Assembly (NCBI RefSeq): GCF_021404465.1 | Contig: NZ_JABFTT010000006.1 | Span: forward strand, 186,001 to 250,000 | Length of the DNA: 64,000 nt | From: Billgrantia zhangzhouensis | Lineage (GTDB): Bacteria; Pseudomonadota; Gammaproteobacteria; Pseudomonadales; Halomonadaceae | Direction of reading: 5' to 3' | Part shown: positions 35,733-44,000 of the stretch, piece after piece | Layout: each line of letters opens with the position of its first letter | Numbering within the stretch: the first letter of the stretch is position 1 | Position numbers and translations under genes: made by a program | Notes under the pieces: model-generated | What the model saw: only the letters and a program-made list of their open reading frames with translations | What the model was told of the DNA's origin: nothing | The model's database searches: none

Positions 35733-37308
35733 CCGGTGAGCAGGGTTCGCCTTTCTCTTCCGGCAGTTCCTGTACTTCTCCTCCTATCGCCCCGACATGG
35801 CGCAGGCTGACGATGGAAACCACCGCCAGCGCCAGGATGGCGACGCCGCCCACCGTGGCAGTCACGTTCAGCCCCGCGGTAAAGGCCTGCTGGGCTTCCA
35901 GCAGTACGCCGGCAGGCAGGCTATCGCCGGCCGAAACGGTGGCCCACAGGCTCTCCTCGACGATGCCCGCTGCCTCGGCAGCTTCGCCATCGGCCATCGT
36001 CGCGCTGACCTGAGCGCGATAGACGAAGGTGGCCAGGCTACCGAGCAGGGCCACACCCAGCGCCACTCCCAGCTCCTGCACCATTTCCGACATGGCCGAG
36101 GCCGAGCCGGCCTTCTCCGCCGACGCCGCACCCACCACCAGGTCGGTGCCCAGAGCAGCGATGGTGCCCAGGCCGAGATAGACCAGTGAGAACCCGGCAA
36201 TCGCCATACCCACTCCGTTGGCGTTCACTTCGACGGCGGCCAGCAGCCAGTAGCCCAGTGTGGAGAGCGTCAGGGCAGCGCCCACCACGTAACCGGGACG
36301 AATGCGCCGAGCAATCAGCGGCGCCATGATGCCCGCCAGCACCATCGCGAGCGCCGGTGGCCCCATCCACAGCCCCGCCGCCAGCGGTGTGAGCCCTGCC
36401 ACCAGTTGCAGGTACTGGGTCACCAGCAGCATCACGCCGGACACGCCGACCAGCCCCACCAGCAATACGATCAGCGCGGCACTGAAGGTGCGGCTACCGA
36501 ACAGCCGCATGTCGAGCAGCGGGTCGTCCAGACGCTGCTGGCGGCGCACGAACACGAGCGCCATCAAGCCACCCAGCGCTAGTGCCAGCAGCGGAACGGG
36601 CTCGAGCCCCAACTTGGCGAGCTCCTTTATGCCGTAGACCGCCGGCAGCACGGCAGCCAGCGAGAGCGCCACGCTGGCGAGATCCAGTCGGCCACTGCGT
36701 TTCGCGCGATACTCAGGCAGCAGCGTCGGCGCCGCAATCAGCAGTACGGCCACCACCGGCACCGCCACCAGAAAGGCCGCTCCCCACCAGAAGCGCTCCA
36801 GCAACACCCCACCGATTACCGGCCCCAGCGCCATGCCCAGGGCGAACATGGTGGCCCACACGCCGATGGCCAGGGCGCGCTGGCGCACGTCGCCGAACAT
36901 GTTGCTAATCAGTGCCAGAGTCGAGGGCATCAGGGTCGCGCCGGCCACGCCCAGCACCGCACGGGCGGCGATCAGCATGCCGGCACTGGTGGCATAGGCC
37001 GCGATCACCGAGGTGACGCCGAAGGCCACGGCGCCGATCATCAGCAGCCGGCGGCGGCCGATGCGGTCGCCCAAGGTGCCCATGGTGATCAGAAAGCCGG
37101 CGATCATGAAGCCGTAGGCATCCATGATCCAGAGCGCCTGGGTACTGCTTGGCTGCAGGTCCCCCGCCAGGGCGGGTAAGGCCAAATAAAGAATGGTGAC
37201 ATCGAGACCGAGCAGCACGGTGGGCAACGCCAACACCGCCAAGCCGGCCCACTCCTTTAAGCCCGCACTCTGCCGGGCGATACGTGAATTTTCATTGAGG
37301 GAAACCAT
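35725..37308 (-). CDS. DHA2-family MFS multidrug exporter (SmvA/QacA-like)
   Basis: 527 residues with about 14 membrane helices, the DHA2 layout. LGLDVTILYLALPALAGDL in the first helix matches the QacA/SmvA motif D region, GTLGDRIGRRRLLMIGA is motif A, and GATLMPSTLALISNMF lies near motif C. The ATG at 37308 has AAAGGAGGC upstream, whereas the ATG six codons earlier overlaps that site. Likely exports cationic biocides such as quaternary ammonium compounds. Divergent from an XRE-type regulator. Confidence 0.9.
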   Translation of the reverse strand: MVSLNENSRIARQSAGLKEWAGLAVLALPTVLLGLDVTILYLALPALAGDLQPSSTQALWIMDAYGFMIAGFLITMGTLGDRIGRRRLLMIGAVAFGVTSVIAAYATSAGMLIAARAVLGVAGATLMPSTLALISNMFGDVRQRALAIGVWATMFALGMALGPVIGGVLLERFWWGAAFLVAVPVVAVLLIAAPTLLPEYRAKRSGRLDLASVALSLAAVLPAVYGIKELAKLGLEPVPLLALALGGLMALVFVRRQQRLDDPLLDMRLFGSRTFSAALIVLLVGLVGVSGVMLLVTQYLQLVAGLTPLAAGLWMGPPALAMVLAGIMAPLIARRIRPGYVVGAALTLSTLGYWLLAAVEVNANGVGMAIAGFSLVYLGLGTIAALGTDLVVGAASAEKAGSASAMSEMVQELGVALGVALLGSLATFVYRAQVSATMADGEAAEAAGIVEESLWATVSAGDSLPAGVLLEAQQAFTAGLNVTATVGGVAILALAVVSIVSLRHVGAIGGEVQELPEEKGEPCSPVS

Positions 37309-37416
37309 GCCATGCCTCCTTTCCATTGGGTTGGCATGGTAATCTTGGGGTATTTTTATAGGGTTACAATATAGCCAATTATCCTATTACTACAGATAAC
37401 TCCCTGGAGCACTGCC

Positions 37417-38220
37417 ATGGCCGGGCGCAGCCTCGACAGAACCCGCAGCGAACTCACCGACTTCCTGACCCATCACCGCAACAAGCTGACGCCAGCCGAC
37501 GTCGGCTTGCCCTCCACCGGGCGCCGGCGCACCCCGGGGCTGCGGCGCGAAGAAGTGGCGACCCTCGCCGGCGTGGGGCTGACCTGGTACACCTGGTTCG
37601 AGCAGGGGCGCGATATCAATGTCTCGGAGAGCTTTGTGCTGCGAGTTTCCAAGGCGCTCAAGCTCGACGACGCCGAGTGCTGCCACCTGTTCCTGCTCGC
37701 CCATCGCCGCCCGCCGCCGGTTGAAGCCTACCAGTGGCAGGAAATTCCGCCCTTGGTACAGACGCTGATGGACGACATGTCCAGGCCCGCCTACGTGATG
37801 AACCTGCGCTGGGATGTCATCGCCTGGAACGCCGCCGCCGATGCCCTGCTCGGCTTCAGCGATAGGGAGCCCGGCGAGCGCAACATGATGCGCCTGCTGT
37901 TCGCCGACCCGGCACTGCGCAGGCGTCTCCCCGACTGGCGCCAGGACGCCCCCCGCCTGCTGGCCCAGTTCCGCTGCGACTCGGCCGCCGCCCCCGAAGA
38001 CCCGGCCATGCAGGAGCTGACCGAAGCGCTCGCTAAGCTGTCGCCGGACTTTCGTCGCTGGTGGGAGCAGCCCAATCATGAAGCCTATCGCTACGGCATC
38101 GCCACGCTCATCGATGCCGCCTCGGTTACACAGACGTATGACCACACCACGCTGCTGGTGGACGAGCACCGGCATCTCAGGATGGTGGTTTATTTCTCGC
38201 CTGCTGGCTCATCCGGATAG
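37417..38220 (+). CDS. XRE-family regulator with MmyB-like ligand domain
   Basis: 267 residues. N-terminal Cro/C1 HTH (RRRTPGLRREEVATLAGVGLTWYTWFEQGRDINVSESFVLRVSKAL, residues about 36-85), then a PAS-like MmyB/MLTR ligand-binding domain (VMNLRWDVIAWNAAADALLGF, DPEMQEL-type and WWEQPNHEAYRYG stretches). Actinobacterial and proteobacterial members often control nearby transporters or dehydrogenases. The 108-bp gap to the DHA2 exporter is AT-rich and probably holds its operator. Its end overlaps the convergent VOC gene by 31 bp. Confidence 0.9.
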   Translation: MAGRSLDRTRSELTDFLTHHRNKLTPADVGLPSTGRRRTPGLRREEVATLAGVGLTWYTWFEQGRDINVSESFVLRVSKALKLDDAECCHLFLLAHRRPPPVEAYQWQEIPPLVQTLMDDMSRPAYVMNLRWDVIAWNAAADALLGFSDREPGERNMMRLLFADPALRRRLPDWRQDAPRLLAQFRCDSAAAPEDPAMQELTEALAKLSPDFRRWWEQPNHEAYRYGIATLIDAASVTQTYDHTTLLVDEHRHLRMVVYFSPAGSSG

Positions 38221-38594
38221 ATGACAAACGCCAACTTATTACCATCGCTGTCACGCACATAGGCCGCATAGAAGCCTTCGGCATACTGAGGCCGATAGCC
38301 AGGGGCACCTTCATCGCTGCCCCCGTGCTCGATGGCGACTCGGTATAACGTATCGACCTGCTCCGGTTCGGTGAACTGGAAGGCCGTCATGGTGCCATTC
38401 CCTACCCCGGCTTCCTGACCATCGAAGGGATAGCCGACAATGAACCTGGGGAAGTCGAGATCGGTCTCTTTGCCGTAGGAAACGCAGGCATCGTCTTTCC
38501 AGCAGACATCCCAGCCCATTTCAGCAAAAAGTGGATCGTAGAACGTCAGCGCTTTCTCCAGGTTCCTGGTTCCGACCATGGTGTAGGCAATCAT
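38190..38594 (-). CDS. VOC-family (glyoxalase/bleomycin-resistance type) protein
   Basis: 134 residues with one pair of beta-alpha-beta-beta-beta units: MIAYTMVGTRNLEKALTFYDPLFAEMGW opens the fold and YAAYVRDSDGNKLAFVIYP closes it with the usual metal-ligand glutamate replaced by lysine-leucine-alanine. AGGAG precedes the ATG at 38594; a TTG two codons earlier lies within that site. The tnpB element ends 16 bp upstream on the same strand, so its original promoter may have been displaced. Confidence 0.85.
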   Translation of the reverse strand: MIAYTMVGTRNLEKALTFYDPLFAEMGWDVCWKDDACVSYGKETDLDFPRFIVGYPFDGQEAGVGNGTMTAFQFTEPEQVDTLYRVAIEHGGSDEGAPGYRPQYAEGFYAAYVRDSDGNKLAFVIYPDEPAGEK

Positions 38595-38610
38595 ATTCAA
38601 GCTCCTTTCC

Positions 38611-38780
38611 TTGACGTCCTCCCCTCCCTCAGCTGCTTAGGCAGCTGCCGCCTGCGGCGGAAAGGAAGGGGATTCCTACGGCGCTCAGGCGCGGCATTGA
38701 GCCCTCCCTGAGTCGCTTCGGTGGGTTCCTGCTGCTGGCGGCCTTACCGCACCACTCACTTCACAGGCTAACCGGGCGTG
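38611..38780 (-). ncRNA. Predicted right-end (omega) RNA of the tnpB element
   Basis: TnpB nucleases use an RNA made from the 3' end of tnpB and the element's right end, with the guide read from flanking DNA. Here the minus strand after the tnpB stop shows stable hairpins (CCGCC/GGCGG and CAGCTG/CAGCTG) and ends in GGGAGGACGTCAA, like the common right end of IS605/IS1341-type elements. The RNA start within tnpB is a guess. The guide would be the flank just below 38611, which is the ribosome site and start of the VOC gene. Confidence 0.5.
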
Positions 38781-39905
38781 CCCCGCCCTTAATACATTGA
38801 TGGCGCCGACGTGATCGGCATTGGCCTCGAAGCCACATTCGACGCAGACAAACCTGGCCTGGCTGAGCCGGTTCTCGGCGGCTATATGCCCGCATTCGGG
38901 GCAGCTGCGGCTGGTGTTGTGCGGTGGCACGACAACCAGATGCGCCCCACGCCAGGCCAGCTTGTAGTCGAGCTGGCGCCGGAACTCGTACCAGCCCTGG
39001 TCGAGGATCGAACGGTTAAGGCCGGACTTCTGCCGGATGTGGCGGCCGGGCTGCTCGACACTGCCTCTGCCCGAGCGCGACATGTTGCCTACCTGCAGGT
39101 CTTCCAGCACCACGAGCGCGTGGTTTTGGCTGATCGTGGCGGATGCTTTGTGCAGATAGTCGCGCCGGCCATTGGCGATGCGCGCCTGGAGTTTCTGGAC
39201 GCGGGCCTTGGCCTTCTTCCAGTTGTTGCTGAACTTGGTCTTGCGACTCATGGCCTGCTGCGCCTTGCGCAGCGCCGCCTGGTGCTTCCTGATACTGTTG
39301 AGGGGTGCCAGGTAGCTGCCATCGGAGAGCGTAGCAAACCGCACCACGCCCATGTCGATGCCCACCGCGCCGCCGGTCGGCGCCGGTACCACGACCTCGC
39401 GCTCGGTCTGGATCGAGACGAACCATCGGCCCACCGATTGGCTGACGGTGACGTTTTTGACCGTTCCCAGCACCTCGCGGCTCTTGCGGAAACGCAGCCA
39501 GCCCAGCTTGGGCAGATAGAGGCGACTGTTGCCCTGGTCGAGTTTGATCTGTTGCGGATCGGGATAGCGGAAGCTATCGCGCTGGCCCTTCTTCTTGAAG
39601 CGCGGGAAGTCAGCCCGCTTGGCGAAGAAGTTGGCGTAGGCGCGCTCTAGATCCTTCAGCGATTGCTGGAGGGGATGAGTCGGGCCATCCCGGAGCCAGG
39701 GTGTCTCGGCGCTATTGCGCCAGCCGGTGAGCTGCTTGCACAAGGCGGCATAGCTGAGCTTCTTTTCGCCGGCTTCATACCGTTCCTTTTGCAACGCCAG
39801 TCCCCGATTGAACACAAACCGAGCCATGCCGGCGAACTGGCGCATCTTGCGCACCTGCTCGCCGTTGGGAATCAGTTCGAATTTGAAGGCTTGGAGACGT
39901 TGCAC
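38685..39905 (-). CDS. tnpB: RNA-guided endonuclease TnpB
   Basis: 406-residue OrfB/TnpB protein, ancestor type of Cas12. The RuvC active site is complete: Asp184 in GIDMGV, Glu268 in VVLEDLQ and Asp364 in NADHVGAIN. The zinc ribbon has Cys335, Cys338, Cys354 and Cys357 (CPECGH ... CVECGF). N-terminal helix-turn-helix/WED part is also present (MQRLQAFKFELIPNGEQ). The start is GTG with AAAGGTG upstream. Nothing suggests decay, so it is probably active as a nuclease that keeps the element in place. Confidence 0.95.
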   Translation of the reverse strand: MQRLQAFKFELIPNGEQVRKMRQFAGMARFVFNRGLALQKERYEAGEKKLSYAALCKQLTGWRNSAETPWLRDGPTHPLQQSLKDLERAYANFFAKRADFPRFKKKGQRDSFRYPDPQQIKLDQGNSRLYLPKLGWLRFRKSREVLGTVKNVTVSQSVGRWFVSIQTEREVVVPAPTGGAVGIDMGVVRFATLSDGSYLAPLNSIRKHQAALRKAQQAMSRKTKFSNNWKKAKARVQKLQARIANGRRDYLHKASATISQNHALVVLEDLQVGNMSRSGRGSVEQPGRHIRQKSGLNRSILDQGWYEFRRQLDYKLAWRGAHLVVVPPHNTSRSCPECGHIAAENRLSQARFVCVECGFEANADHVGAINVLRAGHARLACEVSGAVRPPAAGTHRSDSGRAQCRA

Positions 39906-40018
39906 AGCGCACCTTTACTGGCTGTATATCCAGCATTATAGGGCTCCTGCGGCGCCCGCGCTATCCTTCCTCCCACTCAAAGTACGGGGCATGCCGCGCT
40001 TTTTGGTCAATGACTTCG

Positions 40019-41185
40019 CTACTCCAACGCCGCCTGTTTTCTGCGCCACTGCCCTAGCGCCCAGCCCAGGGCCGGCAATACCAGTATCGCCGAGGTCCAG
40101 GCGCAGGCGGCAAAGCTGAAATGGGTGAAGATCGGCCGATAGAGCAGCGCGCCGGCAAACATGCACAGATAGGTGACGGCGCTATACAATCCCATGATGG
40201 CCCCCCGCTGCACCGGGTCGATCTCGGCAAGCTGACGCATGAGCAGGTTCAAGCCGAGATGATTGGCCACGCCCCAGGCAAGACAGAGCGCCAGCAGCAC
40301 CAATGGAAGAGCGGCCGCCGCCATCAACCCCAGGTAAACCAGCATCAGGCTGGCAAAGGTGACACAGGCGGCAACGACCGCACCGTAGCGGTCAACCAAC
40401 CGCCCCAGCGGTGCGGCGGCGCCGAAACCCAGGCCATAGACGGCGATGACCAGCCCAGCGAAGGACGTGGGAAGCTGCAGCACCTCGCCCAGGTGCGGGC
40501 CGAGATAGGTGTACAAGCCGTAGAACGCCGTCATGTAGGCCGCGACGTTCAGCAGCACCGGATGAATGCCGGGAATTCTCAGGGCCTTGAGGGTGGAGCT
40601 CGGCGTCTCACCGATCGTTCTCATACCCCAGCCGCGGCAACGCGAGATCCCCAGCGCCAGCCCCACGGCAGCCAGCGCCAAGAGGGCGAAGACGGCACGC
40701 CAGTGCAACAGATCGGCCAATAGCGCCGCCAGGCCGACCCCAACCACCAGGCTCAACGTCCATCCCGTCAGCACGAAACTCAGCGTTTGGCTTTCGCGCC
40801 CCTTCTCGGCTACCTGCGCGGTCAGGGTATAGATCGCGGGTAGCGCCACGCCTGCCGCCAGGCCGGCCAGTGCCTGGGCGGCAATCAGCATCCACACTGC
40901 CGGCGAGAGCGCAGCGACGCCCAGAGATGCCGACAGCACCACCAGCGCCCGCATCAGGGCACGCTCGGCACCGATACGATCGCTCAGCGAAGCCAGCATC
41001 AGTGCACCACACGCAGTGGCCAGACCATAGAGAGCCGCAGCTGTTACCACATCGGCGGCGCTGCGGCCCGGATAAGATGCCGCTACCGTGGCGGCGATAG
41101 GGCTCAGCGCCAGCGAATTGGCACCGATGACGGCAATGGCGGCGGTCAGCAGGAGAACGCGACGAGAGATCACGGCTCGCTCCAT
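40019..41185 (-). CDS. MFS transporter
   Basis: 388-residue transporter with about 12 membrane helices and a motif-A loop (LASLSDRIGAERALMRA) near residue 70; the second half has GRLVDRYGAVVAACVTF. The first helix starts right after the ATG at 41185; a GTG 12 codons earlier adds a polar tail without a ribosome site. Members with this pattern export drugs or sugars; no substrate can be named. No regulator gene is adjacent. Confidence 0.83.
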   Translation of the reverse strand: MERAVISRRVLLLTAAIAVIGANSLALSPIAATVAASYPGRSAADVVTAAALYGLATACGALMLASLSDRIGAERALMRALVVLSASLGVAALSPAVWMLIAAQALAGLAAGVALPAIYTLTAQVAEKGRESQTLSFVLTGWTLSLVVGVGLAALLADLLHWRAVFALLALAAVGLALGISRCRGWGMRTIGETPSSTLKALRIPGIHPVLLNVAAYMTAFYGLYTYLGPHLGEVLQLPTSFAGLVIAVYGLGFGAAAPLGRLVDRYGAVVAACVTFASLMLVYLGLMAAAALPLVLLALCLAWGVANHLGLNLLMRQLAEIDPVQRGAIMGLYSAVTYLCMFAGALLYRPIFTHFSFAACAWTSAILVLPALGWALGQWRRKQAALE

Positions 41186-41240
41186 ATGAGGTTCGAGATT
41201 AGCATTGAAGAAGGGAATCACGACGAAGTTCAGCGCTGAG

Positions 41241-41753
41241 TCAGGGCTGGAGCAGGAAGCGCTTGTGGAGACGATCCACCAGGGTGCCGTCCTTCAGCGG
41301 CACGCCTGGCGAGACATCGTAGGTCTCGAAGCCCAACCGCGTGTAGTAGGCCAGCCCCTTGGCGTTGTCTGCCCGAATCGTGGCATTGATGCATTGAATG
41401 CCGGCATCTGCCGCCTGCTGAAGCGTCGCCTCGAACAGCGCGACACCCACCCCCGAAGGCCTCGGCGGCGAACAGGCGAAGGTGGCAATATCGGCCCAGT
41501 GCTCGGGCAGCTCCGCCTGGTGCACCAGGGCCTGGAACCCCAGCATCCGGCCTGTGTCATCCTCGGCCACGCTACAAGCCAGGCAGTGCTCACCGGTAAC
41601 GAACCACTCAGCGATCTCGGCATCGCTCAAGTGCCGCTCGATGGCCGTGGTTCCGCCCGGGGCAATGATGGGGTTGAGTATCGCCCCCATGGGAGAGGCA
41701 TCCGCTGCGGTTGCCTGGCGCACCGACAGGACTGCCGCCTCTTTTTCACTCAC
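41241..41753 (-). CDS. GNAT-family N-acetyltransferase
   Basis: 170 residues, related to phosphinothricin/L-amino-acid acetyltransferases: VRQATAADASPMGAILNPIIAPGGTTAIE near the N-terminus, SGVGVALFEATLQQAADAGIQCINATIRADNAKGLAYYTRLGF in the acetyl-CoA half. The GTG at 41753 overlaps the ada stop by eight bases, and homology begins there; the longer frame reads back through ada. Translationally coupled to ada, so probably induced by alkylation, which is unusual for such an enzyme. Confidence 0.83.
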   Translation of the reverse strand: MSEKEAAVLSVRQATAADASPMGAILNPIIAPGGTTAIERHLSDAEIAEWFVTGEHCLACSVAEDDTGRMLGFQALVHQAELPEHWADIATFACSPPRPSGVGVALFEATLQQAADAGIQCINATIRADNAKGLAYYTRLGFETYDVSPGVPLKDGTLVDRLHKRFLLQP

Positions 41754-42855
41754 ACTCTTTCTCCCGTATTGCGGTATCTGCCAGTGCTGCCTCTCGCTCG
41801 AGCAGCGTGCGTTTTCTCTCCACCCCCCAACGATACCCGGAAAGCGCCCCGTCGCTGCGCACAACCCGGTGGCAGGGGATGGCAAGCGCAACGGGGTTGG
41901 AGGCGCAGGCCCTGGCCACGGCACGCACCGACTTGGGAGAACCGATACGCTCCGCCAGCTCGGCATAGCTGATTGTGGTGCCCACGGGAATCTCGGTCAG
42001 CGCCTGCCAGACCCGTTGCTGAAAGGCAGTGCCACGAATGTCCAGCGGCAGCGAAAGCCCGAGACCAGGCGCTTCGACGAAACCCACCACTTGGGCCACC
42101 CAGGCATCGAAATCCTTCCCTCCGGGAATGAGAGTGGCATTGGCGAAACGATCCTGGAACTCCTGCAGCAGCTGCTCCGGATCGTTCCCTAGGGAAATGG
42201 CGCAAATGCCCTTCTCGCTGCTCGCCACCAGTATGGTGCCCAATGAACACTCCCCCAGGGCGAAGCGGATCTCCATGTCTTTCCCTCCTGAACGGTAACG
42301 CTTGGGCGTCATGCCGAGCATGCGGTCGGTACCGGCATAGAAGCGTCCGCTGGAGTTGAAGCCCGCCTCGTACATCGCCTCGGTGACCGTTTCGCAACTG
42401 ACGAGTTCTTCGCGCACGCGCTCCGCCCGCCGGGCGACGGCGTAGGCCCTGGGCGTGAGTCCAGTGACCGACTTGAACACACGGTGAAAATGGAAGCGGC
42501 TCAACTCCGCGGCCTGTGCCAGTTCGTCGAGAGAAGGCAGATCCTCAGCGGCTTCGATGAGCCGACACGCGCGGGCGACGCTCTCGGCATGATGCTGAGC
42601 CAACGAGACATCCTGAGGGCGGCAGCGCTGGCAAGGCCGGTAGCCGGCTCGCTCCGCCGCCGTCGCATCGGCATGGAATTCGGCGTTCTCGCGGCGTGGC
42701 CGGCGCGACGGGCAGGTGGGACGGCAATAGATGCCGGTGGTTCGCACCGCGTAGACAAAAGCACCATCCGCCGTCGTGTCGCGGGTCAGCACCGCCGTCC
42801 ATTTCGCCTCATCGGAATTGAAGGGAGCAAGTGAGTCGCTAGTTGTCTCGAACAT
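41746..42855 (-). CDS. ada: Bifunctional Ada: DNA repair methyltransferase and transcriptional activator
   Basis: 369 residues with all Ada domains. The zinc/phosphotriester domain has Cys44 (acceptor), Cys48, Cys75 and Cys78 (TGIYCRPTCPSRRP ... PCQRC). An AraC-type HTH follows (LSRFHFHRVFKSVTGLTPRAYAVARRAERV, near 120-150), and the C-terminal O6-methylguanine methyltransferase domain has IPCHRVV. Methylation of Cys44 should switch it to an activator of its own operon. The ATG at 42855 lies in MFETTSDS. A GNAT gene is coupled downstream. Confidence 0.95.
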   Translation of the reverse strand: MFETTSDSLAPFNSDEAKWTAVLTRDTTADGAFVYAVRTTGIYCRPTCPSRRPRRENAEFHADATAAERAGYRPCQRCRPQDVSLAQHHAESVARACRLIEAAEDLPSLDELAQAAELSRFHFHRVFKSVTGLTPRAYAVARRAERVREELVSCETVTEAMYEAGFNSSGRFYAGTDRMLGMTPKRYRSGGKDMEIRFALGECSLGTILVASSEKGICAISLGNDPEQLLQEFQDRFANATLIPGGKDFDAWVAQVVGFVEAPGLGLSLPLDIRGTAFQQRVWQALTEIPVGTTISYAELAERIGSPKSVRAVARACASNPVALAIPCHRVVRSDGALSGYRWGVERKRTLLEREAALADTAIREKECE

Positions 42856-43112
42856 GGCGGACCTCCACAGTGGGCTCGGCGTGTTCCGTAAGTTCAGGAT
42901 GAGCCCGGTAGCCGCCTGGCACACTCCGTCTCTTGCTGTCAAAACAGGCCCGACTCTTCAAAGCATTTCGCAACATTCGCAGCATAGCATCCTCAGGCAC
43001 CATGATTTTTGGCGGCAATAAGCGGAGTGAGGGCTTACCCAGGCATCGGCAAGGTAAGCGAGGGATCGCGCCGATCCCCTGTTTACCTATCTATGCCATG
43101 GAGAATACCGCT

Positions 43113-43883
43113 ATGAAACGACTTGCCGGAAAGATTGCCATCATCACCGGGGCCAGCTCGGGCATTGGCCATGCTGCAGCGCGTCTTTTTGCCAGTGAAG
43201 GCGCTCAATTGGTTGTGAGCGCTCGCCGTCAGAACGAACTCGACGCCTTGGTCGAAGCCATCGTACGCGAGGGAGGCAGTGCCATTGCCGTCGCCGGGGA
43301 TGTATGCGACGAACGCTTGGCGCAGCACCTGGTTGCCACGGCACAGGAACGCTTCGGCGGGCTCGACATCGCCTTCAACAACGCTGGCATCGTCGGGCCG
43401 ATGGGGCCGCTGCAGGACATGCAGTCGAGTGACTGGCACGATGTCTTGCATACCAACCTGAACGGAGCCTTTCTGGGTGCCAAGTATCAAATACCAGCGC
43501 TGCTGCAGCGTGGTGGCGGCAGCCTGCTGTTCACCTCGAGCTTCGTCGGCCATACCGTCGGCATGCCCGGCATGTCTGCCTATGCCGCCAGCAAGGCCGG
43601 TATTCTGGGCATGATGAAGTGCCTGGCTGCTGAGCTTGGGCCCAACGGAATACGCGTCAACGCCTTGCTGCCCGGTGGCACCGATACCCCCGCCAGCATC
43701 ACCAACGCCCCCAACGCCGGGCCAGAAGTCCTGGCCTTCGTCGAGAACCTGCACGCCCTCAAGCGTATGGCCACACCGGAAGAAATCGCCCAGGCGGCGC
43801 TCTACCTGGTTTCCGAGGACTCAAACTTCATCACCGGCACGGCCATGCTGGCCGACGGTGGCGTTTCCATCTGCCGCACCTGA
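43113..43883 (+). CDS. SDR-family oxidoreductase
   Basis: 256-residue short-chain dehydrogenase/reductase: TGASSGIG near residue 11, NNAG near 88, catalytic tyrosine and lysine in YAASKAG near 155, and ITGTAMLADGGVSI at the end. The ATG at 43113 follows GGAGA; an ATG five codons earlier lies inside that site. It stands alone between the ada promoter region and the glycosyltransferase cassette. No palindrome or regulator is evident nearby. Confidence 0.92.
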   Translation: MKRLAGKIAIITGASSGIGHAAARLFASEGAQLVVSARRQNELDALVEAIVREGGSAIAVAGDVCDERLAQHLVATAQERFGGLDIAFNNAGIVGPMGPLQDMQSSDWHDVLHTNLNGAFLGAKYQIPALLQRGGGSLLFTSSFVGHTVGMPGMSAYAASKAGILGMMKCLAAELGPNGIRVNALLPGGTDTPASITNAPNAGPEVLAFVENLHALKRMATPEEIAQAALYLVSEDSNFITGTAMLADGGVSICRT

Positions 43884-43976
43884 TTGCCATAGAAGCGGTA
43901 CTGCCAGCCTTGGCGGTACCGCTTCCGACGCAGCAGTTCCTCAAACGCACTGCTACCCTACTCAGGCACAGCCACC

Positions 43977-44000
43977 GCCCCGGTAAGCACTTACTTACCG
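43977..44000. repeat. GGTAAG hairpin, left copy flanking the P450 cassette
   Basis: Reads CGCCCCGGTAAG, two variable bases, then CTTACTTACCG. Arms CGGTAAG/CTTACCG pair across a six-base loop. 23 of 25 bases are shared with the hairpin at 48059-48088. It overlaps the last codons of the glycosyltransferase gene (LGK-stop) and may end transcription from either side, though no T-run follows. Confidence 0.6.

Larger units (their letters stand above)
38611..39945 (-). mobile_element. IS1341-like element (IS200/IS605 family, tnpB only)
   Basis: Lone tnpB without tnpA, so transposition would need a transposase in trans. The right end is placed at 38611 by its conserved GACGTCAA terminus. The left end is not certain; a small hairpin (GCTG/CAGC) and a TATAAT box lie about 15-40 bp upstream of tnpB, so I put the boundary near 39945. 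No target duplication is expected in this family. Confidence 0.65.

Noticed and set aside
41753..41966. N-terminal 71 residues of the long GNAT frame
   Set aside because: It reads antiparallel to no known domain and overlaps the ada methyltransferase domain; homology starts at the GTG at 41753.
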